Source: CALMEC01 sp963765105 (GTDB lineage: Bacteria; Actinomycetota; Thermoleophilia; Miltoncostaeales; Miltoncostaeaceae). From it: a stretch of 64,000 nucleotides of DNA. The translations under genes and the position numbers were made by a program. Numbering within the stretch: position 1 is the first letter of the stretch; every line of letters starts with the position of its first letter. The stretch covers positions 1,054,001 to 1,118,000 of the forward strand of contig CAVXUW010000004.1 of assembly GCA_963765105.1 (NCBI GenBank). The letters are read 5' to 3'. Shown here in pieces: positions 9,072 through 17,376 of this stretch. The notes under the pieces were generated by a model. The model was not told the DNA's origin. It did not search any database and saw only the letters and a list, made by a program, of their open reading frames with translations.

Positions 9072-9776
9072 ACGGTAGGTTCCCGCCGGCAGTCCCTGAC
9101 GGCGCAGTTCCCTGCGAGTGCGGGCAACGTTGTATCCCACCTGACGGAAGTGCGCCACCCGTTCGTCGGTATCGAGCGTCAGGTAACGCGCGACGACCGG
9201 GCCGCCCCGCACCTGTCCGACGGCGCCCGGATTGAGCACAACCGACTCACGCCCGAACACCAGCTCACCCGAGGGTGTCACCGAAAGGACACGCCCGTCG
9301 GCGCCCATGGCCAATGGACGATGCGTATGACCCACGAGCAGGATGTCCGCAGCCGTACCGAGCCGAGCGAGGTTGTCGATGGCTTGCGTGGGCGTGGTGA
9401 GGTACTCCTGCGGGTCGTCGAGCGTGCCATGGCACAGGACAACCCCGCCGCCGGCGTCGGCTCGGCCCGGCAGGGCCGCGAGAAAACCGTGGGAGGCGGG
9501 GGTGAGGGCGATGCGCGTCCAGTTCAGGGTGCGTCGCGCCAACCGGATGCACCGCGCGTCCGACAGCGCGCCCAGCGCGATGAGGTCATGGTTACCGGCC
9601 ACGACCGGACCGCTAAGACGGGCAACGGCGGCGATGCACTCGTTCGGGAACGGTCCGTAGCCCACGAGATCACCGAGGCAGAGTACCCCGTCGACCTCGT
9701 GCCTCGCGAGGTCAGCAAGGACCGCCTCCAGGGCCGGGAGGTTGCCGTGAATATCGGCGAGAACGGCGTAGCGCAC
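8997..9776 (-). CDS. Calcineurin-like metallophosphoesterase (YfcE/MJ0936-like)
   Basis: A 259-residue cytoplasmic phosphoesterase with every family motif: VLADIHGN (motif 1), GDLVGYGPFP (motif 2), VVAGNHD (motif 3), VLCHG (motif 4) and VGHTHRP (motif 5). These supply a complete two-metal site. The substrate is unknown; relatives cleave phosphodiesters or phosphomonoesters. Two GTG codons compete for the start. The second, at 9776, was chosen because TAGGAT lies exactly 6 nt before it, the spacing seen at other leaderless genes here; the first, at 9779, has spacing 3. A hairpin at 9797-9821 separates it from the upstream nucleotidyltransferase. Confidence 0.9.
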   Translation of the reverse strand: MRYAVLADIHGNLPALEAVLADLARHEVDGVLCLGDLVGYGPFPNECIAAVARLSGPVVAGNHDLIALGALSDARCIRLARRTLNWTRIALTPASHGFLAALPGRADAGGGVVLCHGTLDDPQEYLTTPTQAIDNLARLGTAADILLVGHTHRPLAMGADGRVLSVTPSGELVFGRESVVLNPGAVGQVRGGPVVARYLTLDTDERVAHFRQVGYNVARTRRELRRQGLPAGTYRLRRSAFGAVRRVGRLVVGAAARRV

Positions 9777-9782
9777 CACAAG

Positions 9783-9788
9783 ATCCTA
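9783..9788 (-). promoter_or_regulatory. Leaderless -10 box of the metallophosphoesterase gene
   Basis: TAGGAT on the minus strand with 6 nt to GTG 9776. The transcript would begin at or next to the start codon. It follows the same TANNNT-N6/7-start rule seen at many genes in this window. Confidence 0.6.
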
Positions 9789-9796
9789 TGCGCCCC

Positions 9797-9821
9797 GCAC
9801 CCCCGCCCACGGGCGGGGTGC
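9797..9821 (-). terminator. GC-rich hairpin after the nucleotidyltransferase gene
   Basis: GCACC-(C)-CCGCCC pairs with GGGCGGGGTGC around a short loop, with a single bulged C. It lies directly downstream of the nucleotidyltransferase stop on the minus strand. No T-run follows, so termination is inferred from the stem and its position. Confidence 0.4.
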
Positions 9822-9826
9822 CGGGT

Positions 9827-10627
9827 TTAGGCGGCCGAGGCGCGGAGGCGAATGGGACGGCGTGGGCGCACCTCACGCTCAAGCCACGTCGATGCGGCCA
9901 TGGCGTAGTCCTCTTGGCGACCGATGTCGAACCACAGGCCGTCGTGCGTGTACGTGCCGACGGGGCGGTCGTCGTCGAGCAGTGCGCCGACGAGGTCGGG
10001 AAGGTCGAAGCGTCCGGCAGCCGGCAGGTAGGCCAGAGCCTCGGGCTCGATCACGTAGATACCCATGCTGACCGTCGTGCTGATCTCGGGCTTCTCCTGA
10101 AAGCCGCGGAGGCGGCCGGTGGAGTCGACGGCGAGGACGCCGTAGTCGATCTTCACGACACGCTCGTGGGTGGCGATGGTGAGCAGGCTGCCCTGTTCAC
10201 GGTGATGAGCGATCATGTCGTCGTAGTCGAGGTCGGTGAGCACATCACCGTTCATCGCGAGGAAGGTTTCGGTGAGGTCCGGGATGAGGCGAAGCGGCGC
10301 GGCGGTACCGAGCGGCTCCTGCTCGTGTACGTAGCGGAGGTCGACATCGATGCCGCGGGCGTGATCGAGAACTGCCTGGATGAGGTGCGCGAGGTAGCCC
10401 ACCGACAGCGTCACATCGGTAACGCCCGAGTCTTGGAGCTGACCGATCACGATCTCGAGGATGGCCCGCTCGCCGATCGGCATGAGCGGCTTCGGCAGCA
10501 CCTGCGTGTACGGGGCAAGCCGCGTTCCGCGCCCACCAGCAAGGACAACGGCGCGGCGCGGCTCACGCGGCTCGAGGCCGTCGCTGTCCCAGCGGTCGCT
10601 GACCGGTGAATGAAGTGACGTCGTCAA
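9827..10627 (-). CDS. Sugar-1-phosphate nucleotidyltransferase (NDP-sugar pyrophosphorylase)
   Basis: A 266-residue enzyme of the GalU/RfbA/ManC-like fold. AVVLAGGRGTRLAPYT binds the nucleotide, VLPKPLMPIG is the sugar-phosphate lysine motif, and FLAMNGDVLTDLDY holds the metal-binding Asp. GFQEKPEISTTVSMGIYVIE and the ending GLWFDIGRQEDYAMA are also typical. It makes an NDP-sugar donor from NTP and sugar-1-phosphate. The start was placed at TTG 10627 because GGAGGT sits 6 nt upstream. An in-frame ATG at 10744 would add 39 unconserved residues. It probably supplies activated sugar to the surrounding glycosyltransferases; the base and sugar cannot be assigned. Confidence 0.9.
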   Translation of the reverse strand: MTTSLHSPVSDRWDSDGLEPREPRRAVVLAGGRGTRLAPYTQVLPKPLMPIGERAILEIVIGQLQDSGVTDVTLSVGYLAHLIQAVLDHARGIDVDLRYVHEQEPLGTAAPLRLIPDLTETFLAMNGDVLTDLDYDDMIAHHREQGSLLTIATHERVVKIDYGVLAVDSTGRLRGFQEKPEISTTVSMGIYVIEPEALAYLPAAGRFDLPDLVGALLDDDRPVGTYTHDGLWFDIGRQEDYAMAASTWLEREVRPRRPIRLRASAA

Positions 10628-10946
10628 CGCTGCACCTCCGTTTGCGCGCTGTGTGCTCGAATGCCCGGCGTGCCACCCATGGGTACCGCAATCCAAACGG
10701 CGTATCGGTCGGTGTGGGTGACGCGGTGATTCACGGGCGCTCATTTCTCAGGAGAATCTGTTCCTTCAGAAACCTGCATGCGGGCAACCCCGCCATTTCC
10801 TGTTATCAGGATAACTTCAGCGGCGCGATTTACTCCCCCCCGGACGTATAGAAAACCCCCGCAGAGAAACGCGTTTGGACTGGACGTTGGTCGAGGTGCC
10901 CGGCCGGAGCCGGGCACCTGACACGCACGTCAATCGACGGAGGGAA
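10628..10946. other. Intergenic region with a small dyad and a terminator hairpin
   Basis: No gene is supported here. It contains the dyad GTTATC-AG-GATAAC at about 10802-10815, which could bind a regulator of the nucleotidyltransferase gene, and the hairpin at 10895-10918 listed separately. The rest is unremarkable. Confidence 0.5.
10895..10918 (-). terminator. Hairpin downstream of the SdrD-B-like gene
   Basis: A perfect 10-bp stem (GGTGCCCGGC / GCCGGGCACC) with a 4-nt loop, lying 29-52 nt past the corrected stop of the minus-strand gene ending at 10947. There is no clear T-run, so a factor-assisted or GC-only terminator is likely. Confidence 0.55.
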
Positions 10947-12387
10947 CTACGACCGCAGCCCGGCGCCGACCGTCAGCACCTGCTGGCCGGCGGCAATCCT
11001 GATCGGGGCGGTACGACCGGTGGCCGGACGCACGTCGGAGTCGGTGAGGTCGGATCCTTTGTTGCGCGCCGTGTACGTCGCGCCTGTCGGTAGGCCGACC
11101 GTCGCGACGACGTACCGGCCCGGAGCAAGGTTGGTGAAGAAGAACTTGCCCTTGCCATTCGTCCGGATTTCGACGGACGGTCTTGTCGACGACGTTCGTG
11201 AGCGTCACCGTGACGCCGCGTACACCCTTCTCGTCAGCGTCCTGCTGGCCGTCACCATCGGTATCGGTCCACACCCGTCCGGCGACCATCGTCGGCACGA
11301 AGAACCCGGCATCGATGTCGATGCGCAGGTCACCCGCCGCCACCCTGATCGCCGATGTGCGACCGGTTGACGGGATGACATCGGAGTCCGCTTTGCGGTT
11401 GTTGCCCTTCCCGTTGGGGCTGGCCTTCGCACCACGTGGGAGCTTCCCGAACCCGAGCCGGAATGTGCCGGCAAGAAGCCCGTCGAAGCGATACGCCCCG
11501 CGACGATCTGTCGTCGTCACTCCGAGCACCGCGCCGACGCTGTCGTAGAACGTCACCTCGACGCCCTCGATGCCGACCTCTGCGGGATCCTGAATGCCGT
11601 CCTTGTCGGCGTCACTCCAGACCCGGTCACCAATCCGCCAGGCGGGCTTCGGCGCCGTGCCGCCGGTGTCCGGTCCGGTGCCCGTGCTGGGCTTGGGCGG
11701 CGTTCCCGGGGTGATGCCTCCGCCGGAGGCCGGCTTGAACACGCCGAAGTCGACGGTGGTGTTTTGGCTGGCGTCGACGGGGTCGAGGGTGATGCCCGGG
11801 GTCGGGGATTCACCGACGGGCTCCTCGTTCGGGCGCAGCTTGACGTTGCAGATGCGGATGCGATCGCCGGACACGGTGCCGTGGTCCTTGTTGTCGTCGG
11901 CGACGTCGCCCGACTCGACAATGCCGGGCTCGTACGGCCCCGTCGTGAGCGCGCTGCCCGTCGAGCTGGTCCAGCCCGCAAGCGGTCCTCCGGCAACGAA
12001 GTTCGACGGCGCCACCTCGATGATGTAGTTCCCTTCACCGACGCCGTTGAAGTAGTAGGCGCCATCGGCGTTGGTCGCTTGGGTGCGACCGGGGTAGGCG
12101 GGCAGGGCGTCGGGCAAGCAGTCGCTGGCGCCCTCGCGCCGCGCTGTGACGGGGTCGATCGGAAGCGAGTTGTCGCCGTTGTCGAGCTCGATTGTGACCG
12201 TCACACCCGCAATGCCGACCTCGCCGGCACCAAAGATCCCGTTGTTGTTGACGTCGTGGAAGACGCGGTCGCCCACGCCTTCGAAGGCCATGGCCGGTGC
12301 GGCGCCCGCGAGGGCGGCGAGGGAAAACGTGGCGACGGCAAGAGTGCGGTACCGACGGAATCGGGGGGAGGTTGGTTTAGCGTCCAT
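10947..12387 (-). CDS. Secreted SdrD-B/Cna-B-type Ig-like repeat protein, one apparent frameshift
   Basis: The start ATG 12387 has AAGGAG 7 nt upstream. An Arg-rich signal peptide ends near APAMA. Three SdrD B-like domains follow, each opening with a calcium-loop signature: VFHDVNNNGIFGAGEVGIAG, VWSDADKDGIQDPAEVGIEG and VWTDTDGDGQQDADEKGVRG. A Pro/Thr/Gly linker (about residues 225-250) lies between the first and second. The frame shifts by one base near 11169-11180. In the corrected frame it continues TNGKGKFFFTNLAPGRYVV, GLPTGATYTARNKGSDL and TAPIRIAAGQQ, ending AGLRS at 10947. With the extra base removed the product is 479 residues, with three similar domains and no LPXTG or C-terminal membrane anchor. 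A structural surface role is likely. Confidence 0.85.
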
Positions 12388-12553
12388 GCGGGGCTCCTTC
12401 ACGTGTAAACCGGGACGGCGTGGAGACCCACGCGAGGTGCGAGAAAGTATCAGTTTTTGTCACAAAAACGGACTCCATTTAGGGGGGCTTAACAGCGCTT
12501 TTACAGTCGGTGTGATTCGGTGGTCGGGGCAGATGCCGTTCGGCGAGTGATGG

Positions 12554-13540
12554 TCATGAGCGGATCACCGCGGGGGAATCGGCCCCGTCGAGGAAGAGTT
12601 GCGGGGCGCCGCTGCCGTCGGCGGGCATGGTGAAGATGTCCTCGGCGAAGCCGAAGAGGACGGTGGTGTCATCGCGCCATTCGAGCTGATCGTCGATGGA
12701 GCGCGTCTCGGCCAGAGCCGTCTCCCTGCGCGTCGCCAGGTCGAGCACATGGAACCGCCACACACCCGGGCCGCCGACCCGCTTCTTGTAGCCGACACGG
12801 GTTCCGTCGGGCGACAGCGATGGGCACTCCACGTTTTCGTGCTCCACGCGCATCGTGCGCGCCGTGACATCACCCGACACCAGGTAGGTGCGCCCGCGCG
12901 TGGCGAGGGTGGCGACGAATCGGGACGAATCGGGGAAGAACGTGACGCCCCAGAAGTTGAAGTCAACGGAACGAAACGCGCGATCATCGCGGGTGACGGC
13001 AAACTCCTCGAGGTTGCCCAGCGAGCGCCCCGTCGCCATCTCGACGAGCGTCGTGGCCGTGGAGAACTGACCCGGTCGGGCGTAGTTGTGTCCGCGGGTA
13101 AACGCGGTGACCGCCCCGTAGCGCCCGTCGGCCGAGACACGTGTACGGCTGGGCAGCCCGGTCAAGGGAAGCTCATGGACCGCGGTGAGGCGTTCGTCGA
13201 CGATGCGGGCCACGTATTTCAGCGCCGCGGTGCGTTTGAGGCAGATGCCACGTCCGCCGGCGAAGTGGATGCGGTCGCATTCGAGCGGTGCGCCCTGGAC
13301 GGGTCCCGCGCCGTCGGCGAGGGTGGCGTACCCCACCTTGCCGAACGCGTCGGCCCGGTTGCCGTCCAGGGCGCGGAACATGACGAACGGCGCCGGGGGC
13401 AAAGCGTCGGATGCGGGCGTGAGCGCGTCGACCACGTTCGGCGCGTCGCGACCGCGCAGGATCGCCGTCGTGGCAACGGCGATGGCGCCCACGAGGACCG
13501 CGAGAAACGCGAGGAGCCGTGCGCGGGAGGAGTTAGGCAT
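12554..13540 (-). CDS. Membrane-anchored TolB-like beta-propeller protein
   Basis: A 328-residue protein. Residues 8-28 form an uncleaved signal anchor (LLAFLAVLVGAIAVATTAIL). The outer part has PD40/WD40-like blades: RVSADGRYGAVTAFTRG, VTFFPDSSRFVATLATRG and CPSLSPDGTRVGYKKR, ending EDIFTMPADGSGAPQLFLDG. Such propellers usually mediate protein contacts or sense ligands at the cell surface. The start overlaps the 3' end of the MFS gene by 8 nt, so the two are co-transcribed and may act together. No enzymatic motif is seen. Confidence 0.75.
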   Translation of the reverse strand: MPNSSRARLLAFLAVLVGAIAVATTAILRGRDAPNVVDALTPASDALPPAPFVMFRALDGNRADAFGKVGYATLADGAGPVQGAPLECDRIHFAGGRGICLKRTAALKYVARIVDERLTAVHELPLTGLPSRTRVSADGRYGAVTAFTRGHNYARPGQFSTATTLVEMATGRSLGNLEEFAVTRDDRAFRSVDFNFWGVTFFPDSSRFVATLATRGRTYLVSGDVTARTMRVEHENVECPSLSPDGTRVGYKKRVGGPGVWRFHVLDLATRRETALAETRSIDDQLEWRDDTTVLFGFAEDIFTMPADGSGAPQLFLDGADSPAVIRS

Positions 13541-14801
13541 GAGCCACCCGCGGGGTGGATCGCAGGATGAGCGCGGACACGATCACCGTCACCACGAGGG
13601 CGCTCAAGAACACCACGACGGCGTTCTCAAGCCCGGTCTGGGTCCAAAGGAGCCCAAAGACGATGGACGAGACCAGCCGGCCGATGCCGACGCTGGTGAG
13701 GAGAATGGCCATTCCGCTCGCGTGCGCCCGCTCGGGGAGAAGGTTTGCCGCAATCGCCATCAGCACTCCGTCGGTGGCGGCATAGAACACTCCCAGCACG
13801 ATGAGGTACCCCACCAGCACAGGCGTGCCCCCGGACGTCACGAGCAGCGAGGTGTAGACGATGCCCAGCAGGGCGTACCCGCCGATGAAGACCTTGCGCG
13901 CGCCGACGCGATCGGCCAACCGCCCCATGGGCACCGCGAACAACATGTAGACAAAGGCCGTCGCCACGAACAGCAGCGGAAACAGCGAGGGGCGAAACCC
14001 GAAGTTGCGCTCGAGGCCGAGGTAGAGGAAGCCGTCACTGATGGTCACCAGGCCCAGAAGGCCGCCGGCGATGACCAAGCGACGAAAGGGCCGGGACGCC
14101 AGCGTGCCCACCGCCTCGCGCGGAGTGAGGGCCGCTGTCGCAACCGCGGGGGCCGGCGGGTTTCGCACGAACAGGACCAGAATCGCGACACCGATGAGCC
14201 CGAAGCAAAAGCTCACGACAAATAGCGGATCGAAGTCGCCCGGGGTCAGCTCGAGTAGTCCAAAGGCGATTGCCGGGCCGAGCATGGCGCCCATGGTGTC
14301 GAGCCCGCGGTGGACACCGAATGCGGTTGCGCGGTTCTCGGCGGTGCTCGACAGGGAGATCATCGCATCGCGGGGCGCGGTGCGGAGTCCCTTGCCGACG
14401 CGGTCGATTGTGACCACGGCGCTGGCGCCGGGCACGGATGCGCCTGCCGCCAAATACCCCAGCTTGCTGATCGCGGAGAGGCCGTAGCCGATGCCGGCCA
14501 CCTCCTTGTGGCGGCGCCAGCGATCGGCGGAGAACCCGCCGACCAGACGGACAATGGCGGCGGCGCCCTGGTAGAGGCCGTCAATGATTCCGAAGGCAAA
14601 GGGCGAGAAGCTGAGCGTGCCAACGAAGTAGACCGGCAAGACGGTGGCCACCATCTCCGAGGAAATGTCGGTGAACAGGCTTGTGAGGCCCAACAGAAGC
14701 ACGGTGGAGCCAATGCCCGCACCCGCAGCACGACGGGCGCGGCGCGTTCGAATCAACGAAGCGATGTTCTCAACGCGATACAGGGGGCCCGACACCTCCA
14801 T
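13533..14801 (-). CDS. MFS transporter
   Basis: A 422-residue, 12-helix major facilitator. The first helix is STVLLLGLTSLFTDISSEMV. The loop 2-3 motif is GGFSADRWRRHKEVAGIGY and a repeat of it in the second half is GRLADRVGARKVFIGGYALL. IDRVGKGLRTAPRDAM is typical of the MFS subgroup whose members open with LTSLFTDISSEM. Substrate is unknown; export of a small metabolite is possible. It is followed, with overlap, by the beta-propeller protein. The start at ATG 14801 lacks a clear ribosome binding site or leaderless box, so a later start within the first 30 residues is possible. Confidence 0.88.
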   Translation of the reverse strand: MEVSGPLYRVENIASLIRTRRARRAAGAGIGSTVLLLGLTSLFTDISSEMVATVLPVYFVGTLSFSPFAFGIIDGLYQGAAAIVRLVGGFSADRWRRHKEVAGIGYGLSAISKLGYLAAGASVPGASAVVTIDRVGKGLRTAPRDAMISLSSTAENRATAFGVHRGLDTMGAMLGPAIAFGLLELTPGDFDPLFVVSFCFGLIGVAILVLFVRNPPAPAVATAALTPREAVGTLASRPFRRLVIAGGLLGLVTISDGFLYLGLERNFGFRPSLFPLLFVATAFVYMLFAVPMGRLADRVGARKVFIGGYALLGIVYTSLLVTSGGTPVLVGYLIVLGVFYAATDGVLMAIAANLLPERAHASGMAILLTSVGIGRLVSSIVFGLLWTQTGLENAVVVFLSALVVTVIVSALILRSTPRVAHA

Positions 14802-15156
14802 GTGACAGGCAAGGGACGCTCAACGGGACCCGTTCAGGGTAGCGGTGCGAGCCCGCGCCAGCCATCGCCCGACCGGCCAGTCTTCTCGAGCGAATGCACT
14901 GGCCATCCGGGGGGGCCACACGGCGGCATCGCACACGATCGGCGGCCGTGCCGGCCGCGACCGAATTGATCAAACGACCATTGCGCGGCGACGGTTGATC
15001 GGCCCCGCCCCACCTCAGAATTGCGGTAGATGCGGAGACACGGACTGCCTAGTATAGTAGGCAACTAGACGTGAAAATCGCATGTTTGCGGGATTTTGGT
15101 CTCTGCCAACCGATACGATTGCGCGTTGACCTATACCTTTGGCTAGTGTGGCGCTC
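14802..15156. other. Intergenic region between divergent genes
   Basis: No gene is supported. It contains the dyad TGCCTA-N6-TAGGCA at 15046-15063, with TATAGT in its centre, followed by ACTAGAC (15064-15070). The leaderless promoter of the next gene closes the region. Confidence 0.5.
15144..15149 (+). promoter_or_regulatory. Leaderless -10 box of the beta-helix gene at 15157
   Basis: TAGTGT with 7 nt to ATG 15157. It decides the start in favour of that ATG over the in-frame TTG at 15139 and GTG at 15148, the latter lying inside the box. Confidence 0.6.
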
Positions 15157-16689
15157 ATGGATAAAACATCAGAGACGTCATCCCTTGCCCGACATACCGT
15201 CCGCGCCCTCACCGGTGCCGCGGTTGTCAGCGCACTGATTGCCATCAGCGCGGCCGGACCCGCATCCGGCGCGCCGACCACCTCGACATCACCTCGCGCT
15301 GACACCACGACGGTGTCATCGCTGTCCGCGAGTCGCCGTGGCCGCCGGCCGCCGCACTCGCTGCGCGTCACGAAACTATCGACCCGCACGATCTCGCTCC
15401 GCTGGCAAAGGCCACGCGGCGTAACAGGACCCGTAACCGTCTATCTCAACCGACGAGTCGTGGCACGAACCACGAAGAGCGTCTACACCTTCACGCGGCT
15501 CTCCTGCGGCCGCCGCCAGATCCTTGGCGTCCAGGCGCCCGGCTCCCGCATTGCCGGCGCCGTCGTACGCACCCGCCGCTGTGGCGGAGGCGGCACAACG
15601 CCCGCCCCGACACCCGTCGGTGGCGGTGGCGGCGCCGGTGCATTTCCGGGCGGCTCGGGAGGAAACGGGCTCCCCGCCCGCATCGCCCAATCAACCGGGG
15701 CGACGTTCTACGTGGCCACGACGGGCTCCGACTCGGGCCCGGGCACCGCTGCGGCCCCGTGGCGGACCATTGGGAAGGCCCTCCAGTCGCTCTCCGCGGG
15801 TCAATCCGCGGTGGTCTCGGGCGGCACCTACAACGAGTCGCTCCGCACCAGTCGCGGAGGCACCGCCAGCGCGCCCATCACGATCCGCAACGCACCGGGA
15901 CAGGCACCGGTGGTGCACTCGGTTGGTGGCGGCGCACTCGAGATGAGCTCCGGAGCGCAATACCTGCGTTTTCAAGGCCTTGTGTTCGAAGGAGCAACGG
16001 GGTCGTCCACCACCAACATCTACGCGCAGAGCAACGTCAATCACATCGAGTTTCTCGGCTGTGAGATCCGTGGATCGGCTCGTCAGGGCTTCTTCTCAGA
16101 GGCGAGTACAAGCTCGATCCACATCATCGCCTGCAACATTCACGACAACGGCGGGTCGGGCCCCAACGGCCTGGACCACAACGTCTACATCCAGGGATCG
16201 AACCACGTCATCACGAGTTCGCTGGTGCGCAACGCCCGTAACGGCTACGGCATCCAGATCTACCCGTCCAGCAGCGGCATCGTCGTTTCCGCGAATACCG
16301 TCGTGGACAACGGCCGTGGCGGCATCATCGTCGGCAGCCAGAGTGGTGGCACGACGAACGGCGCACGCATCGTGGGGAACATCCTCGCGTTCAATGGCGG
16401 GGCCGGCCTGTCAACCTACTGGGGAGGCAGCGCGGGAAGCGACAACGCGGAACGCAGCAACCTCGGCTACGGCAACAGTGGCGGCGACCTGACGGGGACG
16501 TCGATCGCTCATCTGGCTCCGATTGGTGGCGATCCGCTGTTTGTGAACCGCGCCGGCGGCGACTTCCGCCTGAGTGGTTCGAGCCCCGCCCTCAACAGGG
16601 GCGAGGCAGCCTTCACACCCGCAGCCGACCTGGCGGGCAACGCTCGTCCAGCGGGCGGCGGCCCCGACCTCGGGGCGTACGAGGGCTAG
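15157..16689 (+). CDS. Secreted FN3-like plus right-handed beta-helix protein (paralog A)
   Basis: A 510-residue protein. A signal peptide (to about GPASG) leads into an FN3-like domain (about residues 65-135: SLRVTKLSTRTISLRWQRP, with a Cys pair) and a Gly/Pro linker. A beta-helix of about 340 residues opens with FYVATTGSDSGPGTAAAPW and WRTIGKAL. Its hallmark coils are GSARQGFFSEAS, DNGGSGPNGLDHNVYIQG, NGYGIQIYPSSSGIVVSANT and GGIIVGSQ, and it ends DLGAYEG. The next gene downstream is a close paralog, so this looks like a tandem duplication. Surface polysaccharide binding or modification is plausible, but no active site can be named. A strong hairpin follows at 16703. Confidence 0.88.
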   Translation: MDKTSETSSLARHTVRALTGAAVVSALIAISAAGPASGAPTTSTSPRADTTTVSSLSASRRGRRPPHSLRVTKLSTRTISLRWQRPRGVTGPVTVYLNRRVVARTTKSVYTFTRLSCGRRQILGVQAPGSRIAGAVVRTRRCGGGGTTPAPTPVGGGGGAGAFPGGSGGNGLPARIAQSTGATFYVATTGSDSGPGTAAAPWRTIGKALQSLSAGQSAVVSGGTYNESLRTSRGGTASAPITIRNAPGQAPVVHSVGGGALEMSSGAQYLRFQGLVFEGATGSSTTNIYAQSNVNHIEFLGCEIRGSARQGFFSEASTSSIHIIACNIHDNGGSGPNGLDHNVYIQGSNHVITSSLVRNARNGYGIQIYPSSSGIVVSANTVVDNGRGGIIVGSQSGGTTNGARIVGNILAFNGGAGLSTYWGGSAGSDNAERSNLGYGNSGGDLTGTSIAHLAPIGGDPLFVNRAGGDFRLSGSSPALNRGEAAFTPAADLAGNARPAGGGPDLGAYEG

Positions 16690-16702
16690 GAGTTTCCCGC
16701 AA

Positions 16703-16734
16703 CGATGGCGAGGGCATCCCGCCCCTCGCCATCG
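16703..16734 (+). terminator. Terminator hairpin after beta-helix paralog A
   Basis: CGATGGCGAGGG pairs perfectly with CCCTCGCCATCG (12-bp stem, 8-nt loop), 14 nt after the stop. It is followed by TCTCGCTCGTGTGTG rather than a pure T-run. Confidence 0.65.
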
Positions 16735-16816
16735 TCTCGCTCGTGTGTGCCTGGGCATGGCCTCGGATGAAATGGTCAAAGGGTTCTCGCCCCGCTCGGG
16801 CACACCGGCAAGACAT

Positions 16817-16856
16817 CGGACACAGGTACTTGTCAATTGACAAGTACCTGTGTCCG
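16817..16856. repeat. Perfect 40-bp palindrome, REP-like
   Basis: Two 20-nt arms are exact reverse complements with no loop; the left arm is CGGACACAGGTACTTGTCAA. There is no T-run and it lies far from the previous stop, so it is not a simple terminator. Its core (GACA...AGGTACTT) resembles the arms of the palindromes near 51.8 and 52.9 kb. It is probably a REP/RAYT-type element, an inference from form. Confidence 0.7.
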
Positions 16857-17376
16857 AGACGCACGCCCTCCCCCCTGAGAGACGTCTCTTTCGACGACTT
16901 CCCGCAGGAGTAGTGGGCCGCTTCGGGGCGGCGAGAGGCGGTGGGACCCGTGCGCCCCAAGTCGATCAGCCGCGAAACCCCACGTTCACAATCGCGACCC
17001 CGCACGTGACCATCTCGCCGGTGCGATTGGCACAGCTCTGACGCGCAGGCGGTGATGTCCGGCTGAGGGATCGAGCCTCTCCCTCGAGGGGGTAGGGCCA
17101 CTTGGCCGATGGCAAGAAGACCGCCAAGTCACAGATCGCCGCGTCCTTACGGGCGCGTCACGGTCGCGGAGAGATCGCTCACACTCGCGGCGTCGTCCCT
17201 CAGGTTTGACGAGTGCTTGCCGATGAAAGGAGTGAGAGCACGAATGGAATCGTGCCTTTCTCGCACCGCACGCGGACACGTGCCGGTGCCGACACATGGA
17301 CGTCGACGAACAACCTCGCCGAGATTCGCACCCGCGTCGTCTCGCTTGGGACTGAGTGAACAAGGACGGTTTTGCA

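Larger units (their letters stand above)
16690..17376. other. Long intergenic region with a terminator and a perfect palindrome
   Basis: No gene is supported in these 687 nt. They hold a terminator hairpin (16703-16734), a 40-bp perfect palindrome (16817-16856) and a small palindromic CCCTCGAGGG near 17086. The remaining open frames lack coding character. Confidence 0.5.

Noticed and set aside
10802..10815. GTTATC-AG-GATAAC as a firm operator
   Set aside because: It is short and lies far from the nearest start (about 175 nt). It is mentioned only as part of the intergenic description.
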